A stretch of DNA of 64,000 bases from ELB16-189 sp018266435 (lineage in GTDB: Bacteria; Bacteroidota; Bacteroidia; Cytophagales; Cyclobacteriaceae). The stretch covers positions 1,240,001 to 1,304,000 of the forward strand of contig CP126125.1 in assembly GCA_030123525.1 (NCBI GenBank), read 5' to 3'. A program made the position numbers and the translations under genes. This document shows positions 53,134-61,069 of the stretch, in pieces. Position 1 is the stretch's first letter; the number at the start of each line of letters is the position of its first letter. Below the pieces are notes generated by a model. The model had not been told where the DNA came from and made no database searches. It saw only the letters and a program-made list of their open reading frames with translations.

Positions 53134-55296
53134 ATGTCAAAGAAAAAATTTAAAGAAAAAAAATCAAGGAAAGAAAAAGAACAAAAAAGCTCTTTTTACA
53201 AATCCGTTGTTAAGTTGTTAAATGAAGCGCCCGGAAAAGCATTTGACTTCAAACAAATTGCCCGTAAGACCGGTGCAAAAAACAAATTTGCTGTAAACGA
53301 AGTTTCTGATGTGCTCGAATCTTTGCTGGATGAGGGCACCATCAGGCAACTCTCCAATGGCAGTTTCACCACTGCGCAAAAATCAAAAACCCTTACTGGC
53401 ATCATCGATCATGTCAACCCGCGCTTTGCCTACGCAGTTACTGGCACCGAAGGGGTAAAAGACATTTATATCCACACGCGCGACCTGAACGGAGCCATTC
53501 ACGGAGATAAAGTAGCGGTGGAGGTACTTCACAAAAAATCGAACGGCCATACCGAAGGAAGAGTAACCGAAATTTTGGAACGAACCCGAAACCGGTTTGT
53601 AGGCCGCGTAGAACTCTCTAAAAATTATGCCTTCATCATTCCTGACTTCAAAAAAATTCATACTGATTTTTTTGTTTATCCCGAAAACATTCGTGGAGCA
53701 AAACACAATGACAAAGTTCTGTTTGAAGTAACCCGTTGGCCCGAAGGTGATAAAAACCCGGAAGCAAAAATTATTGAGATTCTGGGCAAAGCTGGCGAAA
53801 ATGAAGCCGAGATTCATTCCATCATGGCTGAGTTTAACTTACCGTTTTGTTTTCCTGACAATGTATTACGAGAATCAGAAAAAATCAGCGAAGAAATATT
53901 AAAAGAAGAAATCAATAAACGCAGAGATTTTCGCGATGTATTAACTTTTACCATCGACCCGGAAGATGCCAAAGATTTTGATGATGCCATTTCATTCAAA
54001 AAATTAGAGAATGGCAACTACGAAATTGGGGTGCACATTGCTGATGTTACACACTATGTAAAATCAGGAACAGTACTTGATGACGATGCCTATGATCGCG
54101 CCACCTCCGTTTATCTGGTTGACCGCACCGTGCCTATGTTGCCAGAAAAATTGAGCAATGGTCTTTGCTCACTGCGCCCAAATGAAGATAAGTTCACATT
54201 TGCAGCCGTTTTTGAAATGGACAACCGGGCCAGAATTATCAACGAATGGTTTGGCCGTACAGTCATCCACTCCGACCACCGGTTTACCTATGAGCAAGCC
54301 CAGGAAGTTATTGAAACAGGCAGCGGAAAGTTTGCCGGGGAAATGAAGACACTTAACTCGCTGGCGCTTTTGTTGCGCAAAGAACGCTTTGCAAAAGGCG
54401 CAGTAAATTTTGAAACGGCCGAGGTAAAATTCAAACTCGATGCAAAAGGTAAACCACTGGCAGTCATCCCTAAAATCAGAAAAGATGCGCATAAACTGAT
54501 TGAAGATTTTATGCTGCTCGCCAACCGGGCAGTGGCCACGTATATTTATAAAATGAAAAAAAGCGAGGGCAAAAATACGTTCGTATACCGCATCCACGAA
54601 TCACCCGACCCCGAAAAGGTGCGAGACTTCTCTTTGTTTGCCAAACAGTTTGGGCACAAAATAAATACAGAAGATCACAACATTTCAAAATCATTAAACA
54701 AATTGATGGACGAAATTGAAGGCAAGCCTGAACAAAATGTGTTGCAGTCGTTGGCCGTTCGGGCAATGGCCAAAGCGAAATACACCACCGACCCCAAAGG
54801 ACACTTTGGATTAGCCTTTGACCACTATACTCATTTTACTTCACCCATCAGAAGATATCCGGACATGATGGTACACCGCTTGCTGCAACACTATTTGGAT
54901 GGAGGAAAATCTGTGGACAAAAGCGAATACGAAGAGAAATGCATTCACAGCAGCGAGCGTGAAAAAAGAGCAGCGGATGCTGAGCGGGCATCTATCAAAT
55001 ACAAACAAGTGGAGTTCATGAGCCTGGCCGATGATAAAATGTATGAGGGCATTATTACAGGAGTAACTGATTTTGGAATTTTCATAGAAATAGTGGAAAC
55101 GAAATGCGAAGGCATGGTGCGCCTGGCTGACATGAAAGACGATTTTTATGAATACGATGAACGCAACTACCGTGTTATTGGCCGGAGACGGAATAAAATT
55201 TATCGCCTGGGCGATGCAGTGCAAGTGCGAATTAAAAAAACAGACATCGACAGACGAACTATTGATTTGACTTTTGAGCAACAAGAAGAATGGTAG
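53134..55296 (+). CDS. rnr: Ribonuclease R
   Basis: Processive 3'-5' exoribonuclease degrading structured RNA, 720 residues. A very basic start (MSKKKFKEKKSRKEKEQKSS) is followed by an N-terminal winged-helix domain, two cold-shock domains, the RNB catalytic domain with the metal-binding acidic cluster IDPEDAKDFDDAISF (near residue 275), FTSPIRRYPDMMVHR, and a C-terminal S1 domain (MYEGIITGVTDFGIFIEI). A TTG 39 bp upstream is less likely than this ATG. Its last 7 bases overlap the polyprenyl synthetase start. Confidence 0.95.
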   Translation: MSKKKFKEKKSRKEKEQKSSFYKSVVKLLNEAPGKAFDFKQIARKTGAKNKFAVNEVSDVLESLLDEGTIRQLSNGSFTTAQKSKTLTGIIDHVNPRFAYAVTGTEGVKDIYIHTRDLNGAIHGDKVAVEVLHKKSNGHTEGRVTEILERTRNRFVGRVELSKNYAFIIPDFKKIHTDFFVYPENIRGAKHNDKVLFEVTRWPEGDKNPEAKIIEILGKAGENEAEIHSIMAEFNLPFCFPDNVLRESEKISEEILKEEINKRRDFRDVLTFTIDPEDAKDFDDAISFKKLENGNYEIGVHIADVTHYVKSGTVLDDDAYDRATSVYLVDRTVPMLPEKLSNGLCSLRPNEDKFTFAAVFEMDNRARIINEWFGRTVIHSDHRFTYEQAQEVIETGSGKFAGEMKTLNSLALLLRKERFAKGAVNFETAEVKFKLDAKGKPLAVIPKIRKDAHKLIEDFMLLANRAVATYIYKMKKSEGKNTFVYRIHESPDPEKVRDFSLFAKQFGHKINTEDHNISKSLNKLMDEIEGKPEQNVLQSLAVRAMAKAKYTTDPKGHFGLAFDHYTHFTSPIRRYPDMMVHRLLQHYLDGGKSVDKSEYEEKCIHSSEREKRAADAERASIKYKQVEFMSLADDKMYEGIITGVTDFGIFIEIVETKCEGMVRLADMKDDFYEYDERNYRVIGRRRNKIYRLGDAVQVRIKKTDIDRRTIDLTFEQQEEW

Positions 55297-56255
55297 AACA
55301 TTACCTTGCACTGATTGAAAAAGAAATCAGCAAACAAAAATTTGGCAACGAACCAGATTCGTTGTATGAACCCATTCGCTACATCATGAACATTGGCGGC
55401 AAGCGGTTGCGACCATTGCTGACCCTGCTGTCGTACTCTCTTTATAAAGAAGACGCTGAAAAAATTGTTTCGTATGCGGTAGGGGTAGAGGCGTTTCACA
55501 ATTTTACACTCATGCACGATGACATCATGGATAACGCCACTTTGCGCAGAGGCAAAGCCACGGTGCATGAAAAATGGAACACCAATACAGCCATTCTTTC
55601 GGGCGATGTGATGTTAGTGAGCGTGTATGACTTGTTCTTAGGCATAGAAGATTCTATGCTGAAGCAGGTGCTGAAAACATTCAATCGTTGTGCGGCTCAA
55701 GTATGCGAAGGCCAGCAGTGGGATATGGAGTTTGAAACACGGGAAGATGTAACCCAAGACGAATACATTGAAATGACCAGACGTAAAACTGCCGTGCTGT
55801 TGGGCTTCAGCCTTGAGCTGGGAGCTATCCTGGCCGGGGCGCCCCAGGAGGATCAACGCTTGTTGCGGAATTTTGGCATCAATGCGGGTATCGGATTTCA
55901 ACTGAAAGATGACTGGCTCGATGTTTTTGCCGACAAGGATAAATTAGGCAAACAAATTGGCGGAGACATTGTGGCCAATAAAAAAACATTTTTATTATTG
56001 AAGGCATTGGAACTGGCCGAGGGGAATCAAAAAATCAAATTAAAAAACTGCATCAAAGAAAAAAATATGAACCCTCTCGAAAAAATCAGCTCGGTAACAG
56101 AAATTTATAACGAACTGAGCGTGCCTGAAATTGTCAGGCGCGAGATCGATCACTATTTTAATGAAGGGCTTAACCAGTTGGATCTGATTTCAAAAAAAGA
56201 AAAAACGAACTCCTTGCGTAAGTTCACTGAGAGCTTGATCAACAGACAGTTTTGA
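55290..56255 (+). CDS. Polyprenyl synthetase (trans-isoprenyl diphosphate synthase)
   Basis: Builds all-trans prenyl diphosphates from isopentenyl diphosphate and an allylic primer, 321 residues. Both Asp-rich motifs are present: LMHDDIMDNATLRRGK (first) and QLKDDWLDVF (second), with GGKRLRPLLTLLSY before them. Length and form fit octaprenyl/solanesyl-type enzymes that make the menaquinone side chain, but chain length cannot be read reliably. It overlaps rnr by 7 bp, so translation is likely coupled. Convergent with the redoxin gene 4 bp away. Confidence 0.93.
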   Translation: MVEHYLALIEKEISKQKFGNEPDSLYEPIRYIMNIGGKRLRPLLTLLSYSLYKEDAEKIVSYAVGVEAFHNFTLMHDDIMDNATLRRGKATVHEKWNTNTAILSGDVMLVSVYDLFLGIEDSMLKQVLKTFNRCAAQVCEGQQWDMEFETREDVTQDEYIEMTRRKTAVLLGFSLELGAILAGAPQEDQRLLRNFGINAGIGFQLKDDWLDVFADKDKLGKQIGGDIVANKKTFLLLKALELAEGNQKIKLKNCIKEKNMNPLEKISSVTEIYNELSVPEIVRREIDHYFNEGLNQLDLISKKEKTNSLRKFTESLINRQF

Positions 56256-56259
56256 CTGC

Positions 56260-56865
56260 CTAAGAATTTTTAAGTTTTACCGAGCAACCAATGGCCTTGG
56301 TTTTAGGAGTAGTCACTTCACGGCCGGCCAGCAAATCATTTACTGCATCTTCTACAAAATGGCTGGATGCTTTCGATGCATTGCGCGTGTTATCATCAAT
56401 AGCACCGATGTAAGCCACCCTCAGGCCTTCGCTGGTTTTGTTCAGCACAAACACATGCGGGGTGTTAGTGGCCCCAAACTGTCGAATGGTCTCTTGCGAC
56501 TCATCGTACAAATACGGAAAAGGGTATTTTTTTTCTTTGGCATATTTCACCATGGCCGGGTAAGAGTCACCCTCAGAAAGCTCAGGCGAGTTAGGGTTGA
56601 TAAGAATTACAGGGAACCCCAACTCTGGATATTTTTTACCCAAGGCAAGGATGCGTGCATTGTAAGCTTTGGAAACCGGGCACGTATTGCAATCGAAAAT
56701 GATGATAAATCCTTTTGCATTTTGGTAATCGGCCAACGACACCAGTTTACCGTCCACATTTTTTAGTTTAAAATCCGTGACAAGATCCCCCACGTCATAT
56801 CCTTTTTTGAATGTAAATGACAAACTGATCAAGCCTATGACCAACCATGAAAATAGCAGTTTCAT
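56260..56865 (-). CDS. Exported thioredoxin-fold redoxin
   Basis: A 201-residue AhpC/TSA-type protein with an N-terminal signal or anchor (LLFSWLVIGLISLSF). The active-site region FDCNTCPVSKAYNARIL holds a CNTC pair at the start of the first thioredoxin helix, and QFGATNTPHVFVLN supplies the cis-proline loop. This group is often annotated as thioredoxin-family protein of unknown substrate. Last gene of the TlpA-cyclophilin-redoxin operon, 11 bp after the cyclophilin stop. Confidence 0.88.
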   Translation of the reverse strand: MKLLFSWLVIGLISLSFTFKKGYDVGDLVTDFKLKNVDGKLVSLADYQNAKGFIIIFDCNTCPVSKAYNARILALGKKYPELGFPVILINPNSPELSEGDSYPAMVKYAKEKKYPFPYLYDESQETIRQFGATNTPHVFVLNKTSEGLRVAYIGAIDDNTRNASKASSHFVEDAVNDLLAGREVTTPKTKAIGCSVKLKNS

Positions 56866-56876
56866 CTTATTATATT

Positions 56877-57557
56877 TTAGTTTTCAACCTTGATTTCGAA
56901 CGACACTTTTTGATAAGGTTTCTCAGAATATGTTCTGACTACAGCAATCCGGTCAACCACATCCAGCCCCTCGGTTACTTCGCCAAACACTGTGTATTGG
57001 CTATCCAACGACATTTCGCCTCCCAGGGTTGTATAAATTTGTTTTTGCTCGGGCAGCAAATGCAGCCCTAACTCTTTTTCTTCTTCGGCATATTCCCAAT
57101 CGGCATATTTATTTCCGTGCACGATATAAAATTCAGTTGACGATGATTCTTTCTCCGGATTGTTTTCATCCAACCGTGCCATGGCTACCGCTCCTTTTTT
57201 ATGATAGTATTTAGGATTAATCTCAGCCGGAATGGTGTAATCTAATTTTTTCATAGGCACACCGCCCTGTACCACAAATTTTTCTACTACCCGGTAAAAT
57301 TCGGCACGGTCATTATAATACCCGTCTTTAATTAGTTTAATGAAATTAGCCCGGTGAAGGGGAGCTTCGTCATACAACCTGATTTTGATGACACCAAAAT
57401 CAGTTTTAATCACTACCTTTTTTTCAGTGTTTTCTTTTCCGTACTTCTCCAGCACCTCACGTTTGTTTTCATTGGTAATCAGAATAGTCTCTTTTTTTCC
57501 GCAGCCCGACAGGCTCAAGAGGAGAGTGAATAAAAACAGAATGGATTTTTGCTTCAT
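56877..57557 (-). CDS. Cyclophilin-type peptidyl-prolyl isomerase lipoprotein
   Basis: A 226-residue lipoprotein (signal MKQKSILFLFTLLLSLSGC, Cys19) with a cyclophilin domain from about residue 45: GVIKIRLYDEAPLHRANFIK, the catalytic segment FYRVVEKFVVQGGVP, and a later YTVFGEVTEGLDVVDRIA. The domain contains a roughly 25-residue insert rich in Glu and Lys (ESSSTEFYIVHGNKYADW region). A start at 57611 inside the TlpA-like gene is rejected because the lipoprotein signal begins at 57557. One base separates it from the TlpA-like stop. Confidence 0.9.
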   Translation of the reverse strand: MKQKSILFLFTLLLSLSGCGKKETILITNENKREVLEKYGKENTEKKVVIKTDFGVIKIRLYDEAPLHRANFIKLIKDGYYNDRAEFYRVVEKFVVQGGVPMKKLDYTIPAEINPKYYHKKGAVAMARLDENNPEKESSSTEFYIVHGNKYADWEYAEEEKELGLHLLPEQKQIYTTLGGEMSLDSQYTVFGEVTEGLDVVDRIAVVRTYSEKPYQKVSFEIKVEN

Positions 57558-57558
57558 G

Positions 57559-58023
57559 CTATTGACTGGCTTCGTTGATGTATTTTTCAAGTTCGTCTTT
57601 TTTGAGCTCACCCTGTATCAGTTTTCTTTTTCCGGATGCCCCGATGATTATTGTTGCCGGCAAGGCCCCGCTCCAATTTTTATCTATTTTATCGATCCAG
57701 CCGCTCGGGTTTTCTTCAGTCAGGATAACCACAGGCGACAGTATTTTTTTTCGTGCGATGAATCGCTTTACTTTTTCAGGGTTAGGATCTAAATCATAAT
57801 CCATGCTGACCAACAGTATGCTTACATTTTTGTTTTTACGATGTATTTCATCGAAGTAAGGCAATTCTTTGATACAGGGTCCACACCAGGTAGCCCAAAA
57901 ATTAATTACTTTGATACGCCCGGGTTCATCCATGATTTTTTGAAGGTCTTTTAAGGAGGCCATCTGTTGAGCCGATGCCGAAAGGAGTATAAATGAGAAA
58001 ATAGAGGCCAGTATATATTTCAT
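57559..58023 (-). CDS. TlpA-like exported thioredoxin
   Basis: A 154-residue periplasmic thioredoxin: signal peptide to about residue 18 (LLSASAQ), then VINFWATWCGPCIKELPYFDEI with the WCGPC active site, and LPATIIIGASGKRKLIQGEL with the cis-proline. A reductant for oxidised cysteines in exported proteins or cytochrome c apoproteins. First gene of the operon with a cyclophilin and a redoxin. It could receive electrons from the DsbD-like protein at 33889. Confidence 0.93.
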   Translation of the reverse strand: MKYILASIFSFILLSASAQQMASLKDLQKIMDEPGRIKVINFWATWCGPCIKELPYFDEIHRKNKNVSILLVSMDYDLDPNPEKVKRFIARKKILSPVVILTEENPSGWIDKIDKNWSGALPATIIIGASGKRKLIQGELKKDELEKYINEASQ

Positions 58024-58055
58024 AGAAGGAGTCTGTGAAGTTGCAGAACTGAGCT

Positions 58056-58063
58056 CAAATCTA
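58056..58063 (-). promoter_or_regulatory. Promoter -7 element for the TlpA-cyclophilin-redoxin operon
   Basis: Minus-strand TAGATTTG matches TAnnTTTG exactly, 33 bp ahead of the ATG at 58023, with a TTTA about 18 bp further upstream as a plausible -33 element. The predicted leader is about 25 nt. Confidence 0.5.
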
Positions 58064-58331
58064 CAGGTAAGATTGGCGAAATAAAATGTTTAAATAGGTA
58101 GAATCCAAAGAGTTATAATTTTGCAAATAAGAATTCCACAAAATCTCACACTTATCAACATTAAGTCAAAATTTAATTTTAAATATTTGATAATCAATGT
58201 ATTAGATGCATTTTTTTCAATTCAAGGTTTGTGGACAACTCCAAACTATACTTTTCGGGCCTGAGTAGCAGCACATTTTACAAGGATCAGAAAACCAAGC
58301 CGATAAACCGTTATTTCCTTTATTTTTAGGG
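58064..58331. other. AT-rich divergent intergenic region
   Basis: The only gap over 300 bases (58024-58331). The left end holds the minus-strand promoter. The part from 58080 to 58220 is strongly AT-rich. TAATTTTG at 58116-58123 fits a plus-strand -7 box, but it is 200 bp from the next gene. Two 9-mers one base away from the DnaA-box consensus occur in opposite orientation: TTATCAACA (58152-58160) and, on the minus strand, TTGTCCACA (58230-58238). I see no gene and no RNA in it. Confidence 0.4.
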
Positions 58332-59270
58332 GTGGCATTTTCTATTCAAAAACTTTTTAACATTCAATACCCCATCGTACAGGCGGGCATGGTATGGTGC
58401 AGCGGGTGGAGGCTCGCTTCGGCTGTTAGTAATGCAGGCGGCCTGGGGTTAATTGGCTCCGGTTCAATGCACCCCGATGTGTTGCGCGAGCATATTCAAA
58501 AATGCAAACAAGCAACTGCGAATCCGTTTGGCGTGAATGTGCCGTTGCTCTACCCTGAAATTGATCGCCTGATGGAAGTGATCGTAGATGAAAAAGTAAA
58601 AATCGTTTTTACCTCGGCTGGTAATCCTAAAACCTGGACTGCGTTTCTAAAAAATAGAGGCATAACCGTAGCACATGTGGTATCGAGTGCTTCCTTTGCT
58701 CAAAAAAGTGAAGAAGCAGGTGTAGACGCCATAGTGGCCGAAGGTTTTGAAGCCGGTGGCCACAACGGGCGCGAAGAAACAACAACATTGTGTTTAGTAC
58801 CGCTGGTGTGCGATGCGGTAAAAATCCCGGTGATTGCTGCAGGAGGAATTGCCTCTGGCCGTGCTGTGTTGGCGGCTGAAGCATTGGGCGCAAGCGGTGT
58901 GCAGGTAGGTACTCGCTTTGCGGCCAGTGCAGAATCATCTGCCCATGACAACTACAAAAACAGGGTGGCAAATTCAACCGAGGGAGAAACCAGGCTTACA
59001 CTCAAACAACTTACCCCGGTGAGGCTGATCAAGAATAATTTTTATCAAAAAATTGTTGAAGCGGAAAAGTCCGGAGCTTCGGCCGAAGAATTGAAAAAGC
59101 TACTGGGCAAAGGGCGCGCAAAGCACGGAATTTTTGAAGGCAATCTGGAAGAAGGCGAATTAGAAATCGGTCAGGGGGCAGTATTTGTAAAGAAGATTAA
59201 ACCAGCCTCAGAAATTTTGCACGAGTTATGGAGCGACTACCTTTTAGCTAAGAAAAAATTATCCAACTGA
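58332..59270 (+). CDS. Nitronate monooxygenase-like flavoprotein (GTG start)
   Basis: A 312-residue FMN-dependent TIM-barrel enzyme of the 2-nitropropane dioxygenase/enoyl reductase-II family. Visible: IQYPIVQAGMVWCSGW, AGGLGLIGSG, VDAIVAEGFEAGGHNGRE with the conserved AGGH, and GGIASGRAVLAAEALGASGVQVGTRF binding the FMN phosphate. The essential N-terminal FNIQYPIVQAGM motif forces a GTG start at 58332: the frame is closed by TAG at 58266 and contains no ATG before it. The exact substrate (nitroalkane, quinone or enoyl thioester) is open. Confidence 0.9.
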   Translation: MAFSIQKLFNIQYPIVQAGMVWCSGWRLASAVSNAGGLGLIGSGSMHPDVLREHIQKCKQATANPFGVNVPLLYPEIDRLMEVIVDEKVKIVFTSAGNPKTWTAFLKNRGITVAHVVSSASFAQKSEEAGVDAIVAEGFEAGGHNGREETTTLCLVPLVCDAVKIPVIAAGGIASGRAVLAAEALGASGVQVGTRFAASAESSAHDNYKNRVANSTEGETRLTLKQLTPVRLIKNNFYQKIVEAEKSGASAEELKKLLGKGRAKHGIFEGNLEEGELEIGQGAVFVKKIKPASEILHELWSDYLLAKKKLSN

Positions 59271-59274
59271 GTAA

Positions 59275-59511
59275 CTAAGCAGCCACAAGGTCTTGATTTT
59301 TCAACTCCCCCACTTTGGCTTTGTAAACATTTTCATACCAGAAAAGATAATGCTGGTATTGCAGGCAGTCGTTGATCAGTTCTTTTTCTTTGAGGATAAT
59401 GATGATTGATTTGTATGAAATGGATTTCCAAATCAACTTTTCTTGCTCTTTGGGTAAAGAAGAAATTTGAACATACTCAATCCCCTTAAAATTTTGAGCG
59501 GGCACTTTCAT
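59275..59511 (-). CDS. Small uncharacterised protein
   Basis: A 78-residue protein I do not recognise. It is slightly basic with no signal peptide or membrane helix. The middle is Ile/Lys-rich, and the second half has Tyr/Trp clusters (QYQHYLFWYENVY). Reasons to think it real: it fills its own gap without overlapping another gene, starts with ATG, and its stop lies 4 bp from that of the convergent oxidoreductase, as in other tight convergent pairs of this window. Small cytoplasmic proteins of this general make-up occur in Cytophagales, but I cannot assign a family. Confidence 0.6.
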   Translation of the reverse strand: MKVPAQNFKGIEYVQISSLPKEQEKLIWKSISYKSIIIILKEKELINDCLQYQHYLFWYENVYKAKVGELKNQDLVAA

Positions 59512-59618
59512 GACAATCTCTTTTCAGGTTAATTGCATAAGTCAATGTTATTGTAACCACTTGCCAAATAAAGAATTTACAAATCTGGGCTATAAAACCA
59601 CGGTCATAAATTTTTAAT

Positions 59619-60767
59619 ATGCTAATCAATCAACGAAAAAAATTCAGCCTTCCGGCAAAATCAACGTATCTTAACTGCGCCTACATGTCTCCACTTTTAA
59701 AATCGGTGGAGAAGGCCGGTATCGTAGGCATAGCTTCCAAAAAAAATCCGGCCATGATTAAACCGGCAGATTTTTTTATTGGAGCAGATCAGTTGCGTTC
59801 AGAGTTTGCTAAACTAATTAATGTAAAAGACAAAAAACAAATAGCCATCATTCCCTCGGCATCGTACGGACTGGCCAATGCTGCTAAGAACTTGAAAATG
59901 AACAGGGGTGAGAATCTGATCATCGCAGCCGAACAATTCCCCAGCAATGTTTACACGTGGATGAACTTGGCCACTGAAACCGGTGCCACGATCAAAACAA
60001 TTTCCCCGCCTTCGTCTTTTGCCGACCGTGGAAAAATATGGAACGAGCGGATATTAGAAGCCATCGATACAAACACCAGGTTGGTTGCACTTGGCCATGT
60101 GCACTGGGCTGACGGAACCAAGTTTGATTTAGCACAAATCAGAAAACGCAGCCGCGAGGTGGGTGCGCTTTTAATCATTGATGGCACACAAAGCGTGGGG
60201 GCATTGCCTTTTGATGTTCAAGCGATTCAGCCCGATGTGCTTGTGTGCGGTGGATATAAGTGGCTGCTCGGGCCATATTCCATGGGCTTAGCTTATTACG
60301 GAAATTATTTTGATCAGGGACAACCCATTGAAGAAAACTGGATCACCCGCAAAAACAGTGAAGATTTTTCGGGCTTAGTCAATTACGAAGAAAACTACCA
60401 ACCGGGAGCTTTGCGCTATGATGTAGGCGAACGCAGCAATTTTATTTTAGTGCCAATGATGACGGCCGCGCTGAAACAAATTAATCAATGGAAGCCGGAA
60501 CGTATTCAACAATACTGCCGGAAAATTTCAGCGTTGTCAATTAACAAATTGCGTGAAGCCGGTTATTGGGTTGAAGATGAAAAACACCGGGGGCATCATT
60601 TATTTGGTGTACGGTTACCCCAACACAAAGTCATTCAAGAGGTGCGGGCGAAGTTGAAAAAAAATAACATCTCGGTTTCGGTGCGTGGCAATGCCCTGCG
60701 CGTGGCCCCATACCTTTATAATTCTGAAAGCGATTTGATAAAGATGGTGAAAGTATTAACCACCTGA
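59619..60767 (+). CDS. Class V aminotransferase-fold PLP enzyme
   Basis: A 382-residue pyridoxal-phosphate enzyme of the cysteine-desulfurase/isopenicillin-epimerase-like fold. Key pieces: YLNCAYMSPLLKSVE, IIPSASYGLANAAKNL (phosphate binding), IDGTQSVGALPFDVQ (PLP aspartate and glutamine region) and VCGGYKWLLGPY with the Schiff-base lysine. No mobile cysteine loop typical of sulfur-delivering enzymes is apparent, so I do not call it a desulfurase. Its stop codon abuts the stop of the convergent cytochrome b5 gene within TGATCA. Confidence 0.9.
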   Translation: MLINQRKKFSLPAKSTYLNCAYMSPLLKSVEKAGIVGIASKKNPAMIKPADFFIGADQLRSEFAKLINVKDKKQIAIIPSASYGLANAAKNLKMNRGENLIIAAEQFPSNVYTWMNLATETGATIKTISPPSSFADRGKIWNERILEAIDTNTRLVALGHVHWADGTKFDLAQIRKRSREVGALLIIDGTQSVGALPFDVQAIQPDVLVCGGYKWLLGPYSMGLAYYGNYFDQGQPIEENWITRKNSEDFSGLVNYEENYQPGALRYDVGERSNFILVPMMTAALKQINQWKPERIQQYCRKISALSINKLREAGYWVEDEKHRGHHLFGVRLPQHKVIQEVRAKLKKNNISVSVRGNALRVAPYLYNSESDLIKMVKVLTT

Positions 60768-61004
60768 TCAATCAATTAATTTTCCGATGAGGGCAAGCCG
60801 CTCAAAGACTTTTTCGGTATGCGGGGCATCTTTTAACTCATCAGTCAGATCCTGACCGGCCCAATGCTCATAGTGTTTGCCTTGCCGCCACAGGCGTGAT
60901 TCAGTTGCGTCATATACATTTCCCAGGTAAGCAATCCACACTTCGGGTTTGTCCTGGCCATTTCGCAAGGCTAACTGTGCCCGGGTAATTAATTTTCCGC
61001 TCAT
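60768..61004 (-). CDS. Stand-alone cytochrome b5-like heme-binding domain
   Basis: A 78-residue protein (start MSGKLITRAQLALRNG; an ATG 12 bp upstream, at 61016, adds four residues). The cytochrome b5 pattern is clear: RNGQDKPEVWIAYLGNVYDAT, then HYEHWAGQDLTDEL with one heme histidine region, and DAPHTEKVF with the second. No membrane anchor or partner domain is present, so it is a minimal soluble heme or steroid-like ligand binding module. No obvious reductase sits next to it. Confidence 0.82.
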   Translation of the reverse strand: MSGKLITRAQLALRNGQDKPEVWIAYLGNVYDATESRLWRQGKHYEHWAGQDLTDELKDAPHTEKVFERLALIGKLID

Positions 61005-61069
61005 CAAAAGATTCAAAAATACCGATCAGTATATAGCTTTTGCTATTACCTTCACAAAAAAATATTTCT

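Noticed and set aside
54841..55311. 156-codon minus-strand frame across the rnr/polyprenyl synthetase junction
   Set aside because: Antisense to conserved RNase R S1/RNB sequence. No domain is recognisable.
58064..58331. Chromosome replication origin
   Set aside because: Only two imperfect DnaA-like 9-mers, no cluster and no origin-associated genes. Kept as a weak observation, not as a feature call.
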